Shown here: piece after piece, positions 14,436-18,958 of the stretch
Position numbering within the stretch: position 1 is the first letter of the stretch
How the letters are laid out: each line of letters starts with the position of its first letter
Assembly: GCA_046351215.1 (NCBI GenBank)
Contig: JAXLYX010000045.1
Coordinates: 1 to 18,958, forward strand
Direction of reading: 5' to 3'
Origin: JAXLYX01 sp046351215
GTDB taxonomy: Bacteria; Myxococcota_A; Polyangia; Polyangiales; Houyiibacteriaceae
DNA: 18,958 nucleotides
Translations under genes and position numbers: made by a program
The notes under the pieces: model-generated
Databases searched by the model: none
What the model was told of the DNA's origin: nothing
Seen by the model: only the letters and a program-made list of their open reading frames with translations

Positions 14436-14995
14436 GCGTCCTCCGCCTCCGACGCGCCTTCGGTGCTCGCGGCGAGCTTCGCGCCGCACTTCTTGCAGAA
14501 GACCGCATCGGCGTCGTTCGCCGTGCCGCATGCGCCACAGGCCGCCTGAGCCGACGGCGCCGCGGGCGCCGCCTTCGCGGGCTCGGCCACAGGGGCCGCC
14601 TTCGCGGGCTCGGACGCGGGCGTCGCCTTCACACCGGCCTTCGCGAGGTGCCGCGAGACCAGCTCCTCCGCCTTCGCGCGGAAGGGGGCGACGTCCTCGT
14701 CGAGCTTCCGTAGGACGGCCTTGGCCTGTCCGCGGAGCCGCGCCTCGAGCGCCCGGAAGTCCTCGTCGGAGAGCTTGCCGGCCTCGTGCTCGAACGCCAG
14801 GTCCTGGAGGTTCTCGAGGAGCGCATCCTTTTGCTGCAGCAAGGAACGGCGCTCGTCCTCGTCGCCCTCGCTCTCGACCTCGATGACGTCCGAGAGCCCG
14901 AAGGCCGCCCGGAGGCTCTGCCAGAACGAGAGGAGGGCCACGGCGAGGAGGATCGTCGCGACGACGATCAACGACCAGGGCAGCACGGCGGTCAT
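14432..14995 (-). CDS. CcmI-like membrane protein with C-terminal zinc ribbon
   Basis: 187 residues. An N-terminal transmembrane helix (about 6-25) is followed by a helical hairpin at about 48-101 (KDALLENLQDLAFEHEAGKL-SDEDFRALEARLRGQAKAVL). This resembles the segment after the membrane helices in CcmI (pattern E-x-x-x-G-x-(L/I)-(S/T)-x-x-(D/E)-(F/Y)-x-x-L). In place of CcmI TPRs there is an Ala/Pro/Lys linker with EPAKAAP repeats and a zinc ribbon, CGAC (153-156) and CKKC (167-170). The last residues are acidic. Both edges overlap neighbours by 4 bp (ATGA), so it is translated with the CcmF-CcmH fusion upstream and the 436-residue protein downstream. A CcmI-like chaperone role for apocytochromes or a scaffold role is inferred from layout and context, not shown. 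Confidence 0.85.
   Translation of the reverse strand: MTAVLPWSLIVVATILLAVALLSFWQSLRAAFGLSDVIEVESEGDEDERRSLLQQKDALLENLQDLAFEHEAGKLSDEDFRALEARLRGQAKAVLRKLDEDVAPFRAKAEELVSRHLAKAGVKATPASEPAKAAPVAEPAKAAPAAPSAQAACGACGTANDADAVFCKKCGAKLAASTEGASEAEDA
14568..14613 (-). repeat. Imperfect 27-bp tandem duplication in the linker of the zinc-ribbon gene
   Basis: A 19-bp sequence occurs at 14568-14586 and again at 14595-14613, a 27-bp period. It encodes the repeated EPAKAAP units between the helical hairpin and the zinc ribbon. It is a linker expansion that preserves the frame. Confidence 0.7.
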
Positions 14996-17571
14996 GCGTC
15001 CTCCGAGCGGCGCGAGAGCTCGTCGTCGAGGCGGGCGTCGTAGTCCGAGGCCTCGGGGCCCTCGGGAGCGGTCTCGAGGGCCCCGCGATCCCGCCAGCGC
15101 TTGCCGAGCACGAAGAGGCCGCCGGCGGCGGCGATCAGGATCGCGACGGGCACGGCCCAGAGGGCCCGGTCCATGCCCTGATCGGAGGGCACGGCGATCG
15201 CCTTCGCGCCGTAGAGGGCCCGGTAGGAGGCCTGGAGCGTGCGGACGTTCTCGCCGGCCGCGAGGCGCGCGCGGAGCTCGTTCCGCTTCTCCTCGGCCCA
15301 ACCGCAGATGCAGCTGTCGAGCGGGAGGCGCGGACAGCTCCCGCACTGGCAGAGCAGGCGGGAGAAGAGCAGGCGCTCGTCGTGGTCGTGGATCTCGACG
15401 TGGCCCGCGTGCAGCGTGCTCGAGTCCTGGGCCTGCGCGAGGAAGGGCAACCCGAGCAGCGCCAGCAGGAGGAGCGCGGCCGTCGCGAGCGTGAGGCCCT
15501 TCCGCGGACCCGAGCGCCGCCGCTTGGGCTCGCTGACGATCACGGCCGCGCTCGGCCAGACGGCCACGATGGCGCCGAAGAGGACGACGAGGCCGCCGGC
15601 CCAGATCCAGGCGACGAGCGGCCGGACCATCACCTTGAAGGTGCCGCGCCGCGTCTGCGGATCGACCGTGCTCATGATGACGTAGAGGTCCTCGCGCGGG
15701 CGGCTGCGGATCGCGACCTCGGTCGTCGGCATCTCCGGGGCCGTGCGGTAGATGAACTTCGCCGGAGAGACGTGTCCGAGGGTGCGGCCCGCGCGATCCT
15801 CGACCGCGAGATCGGTGAAGACCATGCGCTTGTTCGGATCGACCTCCATCCGGGGCGCGTCGTAGCGCAGGCGGAAGCCGCCGACGTCGACCGTGGCGCC
15901 GGGACGGAGCGCGGCCTCGCGCTCCACGTCGTAGGCGGCTCCGGTGAACCCGACGAACATCAGCATGACGCCGAGGTGGACGATGTAGCCGCCGTACCTG
16001 CGGCGGGCCCGACCGACGAGGCGGAGCATGGCGACGGGCCAGCTCTCCTTCTTCGTCCGCACGCGGACGCCGGCGCCCCGCACGAACTCCTGGCCCACGC
16101 TCGCGAGCACGAACATGCAGGCGAACGTGGAGAGCGCGGGCGCGATGGCGTGGAGCTCGGCGAGGACCCGTCCGGTCGCGGTGTCGTAGATCTCCTCGGA
16201 CGCCACGTAGGCCGGGAAGCCGACGGCCCGGCCGGCGAAGACGTGCGCGAGGAGGGTCGCGATCGAGAGACCGGTCGGCCACTTCAGCGCGTCGACGAGG
16301 TTCTTCGCCGTGGCCTTGCGCCAGGCGATGAGCGGGCCCACGCCGGCGAGCAGCATCAGGACCAGGCCGAAGGGGACCATCCACTTGTTGTAGAAGGGCG
16401 GGCCGACGGTGACCGTCTCGTCGCGGAGCCACTCGCTGATCAGCGGGTACATCGTGGCGCCGAGGACGAAGAGCATCATCCCGAGCAGGATCCAGTTGTT
16501 GAGCAGGAAGGCGAACTCGCGCGAGAGCAGCGACTCGATGCGGTGCTCGGCGCGGAGCTTCGGCACCCGCCAGACGATCGCGGCGATCATCGCGACGCCG
16601 AGGACGACCATGTACGCGACGAAGTACTGACCGATGTCGGAGCGGGCGAAGGAGTGCACGCTCGCGATGAGACCCGACCGCGTGAGGAAGGTCCCGTAGA
16701 TGGTCATGAAGAACGTCAGGCAGAGGAGGAAGACGTTCCAGACCTTCAGCATGCCGCGCCGCTCCTGCACGATCGCGCTGTGCAGGTACGCCGTGCCGGC
16801 GAGCCAGGGCATGAACGAGGCGTTCTCGACCGGATCCCAGGCCCAGTAGCCGCCCCAGCCGAGCTCCTCGTAGCTCCAGAGGCAGCCGAGCAGGAGACCG
16901 AGCGAGAGGAAGGTCCAGGCCACCATCGCCCACGGACGCGCGGCCTTCATCCATTCGTCGTCGAGGCGACCGGTGGCGAGCCCGGCGACGACGAAGCCGA
17001 ACGGGATCGCCCAACCGACGAAGCCCATGTAGAGCGACGGCGGGTGGATCGTCATCCAGTAGTTCTGGAGGAGCGGGTTCAGGCCTTCGCCGTCGAGCGG
17101 CACGGACGCGGCGAAGGTGGCGAAGGGATTCGCCGGGAAGAGCATCAGGAGCGAGAAGAAGCCGAAGATGCTCATCAGGGTCGCGAGGACCCAGGGCTGC
17201 AGCTCGAGGTAGCGGCCCCGCATCCAGATCGTGACGGCCGTCGTGTAGCCCGCGAGGAGGAACGTCCACCAGAGGAGCGAGCCGTCCTGTCCGCCCCAGA
17301 GCGAGGCGACGAGGTACCACCACGGCATCGAGCGGTCGCTGTAGCGCGCGACGTACGTGATGCGGAAGTCGTGCGTCTGGAACGCGTAGGCGAGCAGCAC
17401 GACCGCCAGGGCGACGAACGCCGAGGTGGCGTAGGTGCCGAGGCGCGCCGCCGCGAGCAGGTTCGCCCGACCTCGAGAGGCCGCGAGCGCCATGGCGAAC
17501 GTGTATCCCGCCGACGCGAGGATCAGGCAGAGGATCAGGTTGCCGAAGAAAGGGATGTCGATCGCGGCCAT
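14992..17571 (-). CDS. ccmF: CcmF-CcmH fusion: cytochrome c haem lyase joined to a cysteine-rich CcmH-like domain
   Basis: 859 residues. Residues 1-680 are CcmF, the multi-spanning haem lyase that ligates haem to apocytochrome c. Visible are WGGQDGSLLWW (92-102), IHPPSLYMGFVG with His176, the WWD haem-binding motif WGGYWAWDPVENASFMPW (239-256), flanking His264 (AYLHSA) and His306 (ASVHSF), and His532 (YIVHLG). All expected haem-ligand histidines are therefore present. Residues 683-716 look like a complete Sec signal peptide (KRRR..RK, hydrophobic core, AQAQ). It is followed by a CcmH/NrfF-like domain (about 728-798) with five cysteines, CQCGSC (741-746) and CIC (754-756). Next are a transmembrane helix (about 803-822) and a short charged tail. 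E. coli has these as separate proteins. There is no stop or convincing internal start at the joint. It is the first gene of the coupled cluster; the RBS before ATG 17571 is weak. Confidence 0.93.
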   Translation of the reverse strand: MAAIDIPFFGNLILCLILASAGYTFAMALAASRGRANLLAAARLGTYATSAFVALAVVLLAYAFQTHDFRITYVARYSDRSMPWWYLVASLWGGQDGSLLWWTFLLAGYTTAVTIWMRGRYLELQPWVLATLMSIFGFFSLLMLFPANPFATFAASVPLDGEGLNPLLQNYWMTIHPPSLYMGFVGWAIPFGFVVAGLATGRLDDEWMKAARPWAMVAWTFLSLGLLLGCLWSYEELGWGGYWAWDPVENASFMPWLAGTAYLHSAIVQERRGMLKVWNVFLLCLTFFMTIYGTFLTRSGLIASVHSFARSDIGQYFVAYMVVLGVAMIAAIVWRVPKLRAEHRIESLLSREFAFLLNNWILLGMMLFVLGATMYPLISEWLRDETVTVGPPFYNKWMVPFGLVLMLLAGVGPLIAWRKATAKNLVDALKWPTGLSIATLLAHVFAGRAVGFPAYVASEEIYDTATGRVLAELHAIAPALSTFACMFVLASVGQEFVRGAGVRVRTKKESWPVAMLRLVGRARRRYGGYIVHLGVMLMFVGFTGAAYDVEREAALRPGATVDVGGFRLRYDAPRMEVDPNKRMVFTDLAVEDRAGRTLGHVSPAKFIYRTAPEMPTTEVAIRSRPREDLYVIMSTVDPQTRRGTFKVMVRPLVAWIWAGGLVVLFGAIVAVWPSAAVIVSEPKRRRSGPRKGLTLATAALLLLALLGLPFLAQAQDSSTLHAGHVEIHDHDERLLFSRLLCQCGSCPRLPLDSCICGWAEEKRNELRARLAAGENVRTLQASYRALYGAKAIAVPSDQGMDRALWAVPVAILIAAAGGLFVLGKRWRDRGALETAPEGPEASDYDARLDDELSRRSEDA

Positions 17572-17583
17572 GGGGTCCGTCGC

Positions 17584-17600
17584 GGCCCCGGAGCGGGGCC
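17584..17600 (-). promoter_or_regulatory. Hairpin just upstream of the ccmF start
   Basis: GGCCCCG (17584-17590) and CGGGGCC (17594-17600) form a perfect 7-bp stem with a 3-nt loop, ending 12 nt before the ATG. It may end transcription from the gene at 17663, or hinder ribosome access to ccmF, whose Shine-Dalgarno is weak. Tentative. Confidence 0.35.
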
Positions 17601-17607
17601 AGGCCGG

Positions 17608-17636
17608 ACTCTAGGAGTCGAGGGCGGGACCAGCAA
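17608..17636 (-). promoter_or_regulatory. Possible ccm cluster promoter with dyad over the -10
   Basis: On the minus strand TTGCTG (17636-17631) and TAGAGT (17613-17608) are 17 bp apart, matching the consensus at 3 and 4 of 6 positions. The short dyad GACTC-TAG-GAGTC (17607-17619) covers the -10 and could be an operator. It is the only candidate in the 91-bp gap before ccmF. Weak evidence. Confidence 0.35.
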
Positions 17637-17662
17637 CCCTGCGGTCGGGACCTCGAGCGCGG

Positions 17663-18958
17663 TCATTGGATGCCGATGACGAAGGTGCAGACGTTCCCCG
17701 TGCACGCGATGCTCGGATCGGTCCCACCCCCGCAGCAGTCGGTGAGCGAGGCGCAGGTCTGGCCGACCTGGCGACACATCTGCGGATCGGGAGGGCTGCA
17801 GACGGGCGCGCCGCCGCCCGCGGGAGGCCGGCAGTCGCCGCCGCAGCACTCGCTGCCGACGCTGCAACCGTCGCCGTTCTGACGGCACGGACGCGGGGCC
17901 CAGAACGCCGAGACGGCCCGATGACGCGCGTTCTGGCCCGGCAGCCAGTAGGCGACCTCGCTCGGATCCGTCGAGCCGTCGGGATTGACCTTCACGGCCA
18001 TGACCCAGATCTGCCCCGGCTGGATCGCGCTGTTCGCGTTGCCGGCCTGGACGTTTCCGTACGGCCGACGCGAGAGGAAGGAGAGCCAGAAGTAGCCGCC
18101 GCCCTGGAAGGGGGAGAAGTTCGGCTGGAAGTCGAGGCCGGTGCGGCCGGGGGAGCCCGTGACGGTGTTGTCCTTCTTCTCGGGCACGGACGCGGCGCAG
18201 CCGCGGGTGAGCCGGGTGAGGCCCGTGCCGTCGCGACGGGTGAGGTAGAGCGCCGAGGTATTCGCCCAGTCGCCCGCGTTCCAGGCATTGTTCGAATCGC
18301 GCGGATCGGAGCGGGAGCTCGTCCCGTTCGCGAAGGCGATCCACTGCGAGTCCGGCGTCCAGCTCGGGTAGAAGTTGCCGTGCGTCGGCTCGGTACCGAT
18401 CTCCGCGCCGGCCGCGAGCGTGTTGTTCGCCGCGGAATTGCTCGCCCCGAAGAGCGCCGTGACCGTGCCGAAGCGATGCATCGCGGAGTCGACGACGGGG
18501 AGGAGCGAGAGGATGCCCGTGGTCGTCTGCCCAGCCCAGCTGGTGTTGCCGGCGATGAAGGCGACGAACGAATTGTCACGCGCCCAGGCCGGCATGGTGC
18601 CCGGATTCGGGAGCGTGATCGCCATCCCGCTCGCATTGTTCGCCTGGAGCGTGGCGCCCGTGAACGGATCGATCAGCCGGAGCGCGTCGGTGCCGCTCGC
18701 GGTCGAGACCATCGCGAGGGTCTCGTCGGGGCTCCAGCTCGAGAGGCGGTAGCGGATCGTGGTACCGCTCGCGGGCGAGCGCCAGACCGTCGGCGTCGGG
18801 CTCGCGGTCGAGAGCGTCTGGTCCGTGAGGTCGAAGAGGGCCCCGTAGTTGTCGAAGTTCGTGTTCGCGAGCATGTAGCGCCCGCTCGGCGAGATCGAGT
18901 GGCAGCCGACGCAGGTTCCGCCCGTCGTCGGGTAGGTGACGTTCGCGGGCGGGATCAG
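17663..18958 (-). CDS. Partial: beta-propeller protein with CxxCH haem motif and cystine-rich tail
   Basis: The last 431 residues of a protein whose start lies beyond the right edge. The frame is open to base 18958; the first internal ATG (18874) is not the likely start. A class c haem motif, CVGCH, is encoded at 18899-18913 (GGTCVGCHSISPSGRYML). It is followed by WD40/TolB-type PD40 propeller strands: SSWSPDETLAMVS, PAWARDNSFVAFI, PSWTPDSQWIAFA and PNFSPFQ. The C-terminal ~70 residues (17687-17887) hold two cysteine-rich units of the form C-x6-C-x5-CC-(G-rich)-C, resembling inhibitor cystine knots. A secreted or periplasmic location is implied by the haem motif and disulfides. The function is unknown. 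It lies 91 bp upstream of ccmF on the same strand and would need the Ccm machinery to receive haem. Confidence 0.85.
   Translation of the reverse strand: MIPPANVTYPTTGGTCVGCHSISPSGRYMLANTNFDNYGALFDLTDQTLSTASPTPTVWRSPASGTTIRYRLSSWSPDETLAMVSTASGTDALRLIDPFTGATLQANNASGMAITLPNPGTMPAWARDNSFVAFIAGNTSWAGQTTTGILSLLPVVDSAMHRFGTVTALFGASNSAANNTLAAGAEIGTEPTHGNFYPSWTPDSQWIAFANGTSSRSDPRDSNNAWNAGDWANTSALYLTRRDGTGLTRLTRGCAASVPEKKDNTVTGSPGRTGLDFQPNFSPFQGGGYFWLSFLSRRPYGNVQAGNANSAIQPGQIWVMAVKVNPDGSTDPSEVAYWLPGQNARHRAVSAFWAPRPCRQNGDGCSVGSECCGGDCRPPAGGGAPVCSPPDPQMCRQVGQTCASLTDCCGGGTDPSIACTGNVCTFVIGIQ

Noticed and set aside
14568..14613. Direct repeats considered as an attachment or recombination site
   Set aside because: They are in-frame coding repeats (EPAKAAP) in a linker, with no integrase, tRNA end or mobile gene nearby.
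14996..17323. Upstream extension of the zinc-ribbon gene into the ccmF region
   Set aside because: It is out of frame with ccmF and Arg/Pro-rich; ATG 14995 with GGAGG and an ATGA overlap is clearly the true start.
15382..17679. 765-codon plus-strand open frame opposite ccmF
   Set aside because: A charged, low-complexity translation caused by high GC on the opposite strand; the minus-strand frame has all CcmF motifs.

Overview
The window is a GC-rich, densely packed bacterial chromosome segment. The best guess is a member of the Myxococcota (Polyangia / Sandaracinus-like). This rests on very strong G/C third-position bias, a PknB-type kinase with a periplasmic PEGA-like tail, several lineage-type lipoproteins, cystine-rich tails on a secreted protein, and an aerobic Ccm-type cytochrome c maturation locus. 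No mobile element, CRISPR array or integration scar was seen; all genes look native.

Left part (1-3561, minus strand): the str operon in the order rpsL-rpsG-fusA-tuf. It is driven by a promoter with a perfect TTGACA box upstream of rpsL, and tuf runs off the left edge. The 321-nt gap between rpsG and fusA has no gene but contains several perfect inverted repeats on the transcribed strand, a candidate cis-regulatory or processing region.

Middle (3698-13120): a transmembrane Ser/Thr kinase with a downstream TPR/coiled-coil envelope protein (minus). Divergent from the kinase is a PPK2 polyphosphate kinase (plus). Tail to tail with ppk2, 1 bp away, is a kelch-like lipoprotein (minus). Divergent from that lipoprotein is pabB (plus), followed by tRNA-Gln(TTG). 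A perfect hairpin then separates the tRNA from the convergent ssb-tlyA pair (minus). Next comes a lipoprotein made of two duplicated beta domains (plus), ended by a hairpin shared with the locus that follows.

Right part (13125-18958, minus): a three-gene translationally coupled cluster for cytochrome c maturation. Its first gene encodes CcmF fused in frame to a CcmH-like domain; the CcmH part keeps what looks like its own Sec signal peptide inside the fusion. The second encodes a membrane-anchored CcmI-like helical hairpin with a zinc ribbon instead of TPRs. The third encodes a secreted/membrane protein whose cytoplasmic tail carries a similar hairpin. Both gene junctions use the same 13-nt sequence, in which Shine-Dalgarno, start and stop are nested. 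Upstream on the same strand is a partial gene for a beta-propeller protein with a CxxCH haem-binding motif and a cystine-knot-like tail, a plausible client of the Ccm machinery. This remodelled Ccm cluster is the most interesting system in the window. Domain assignments are from reading motifs by eye; no database search was run.
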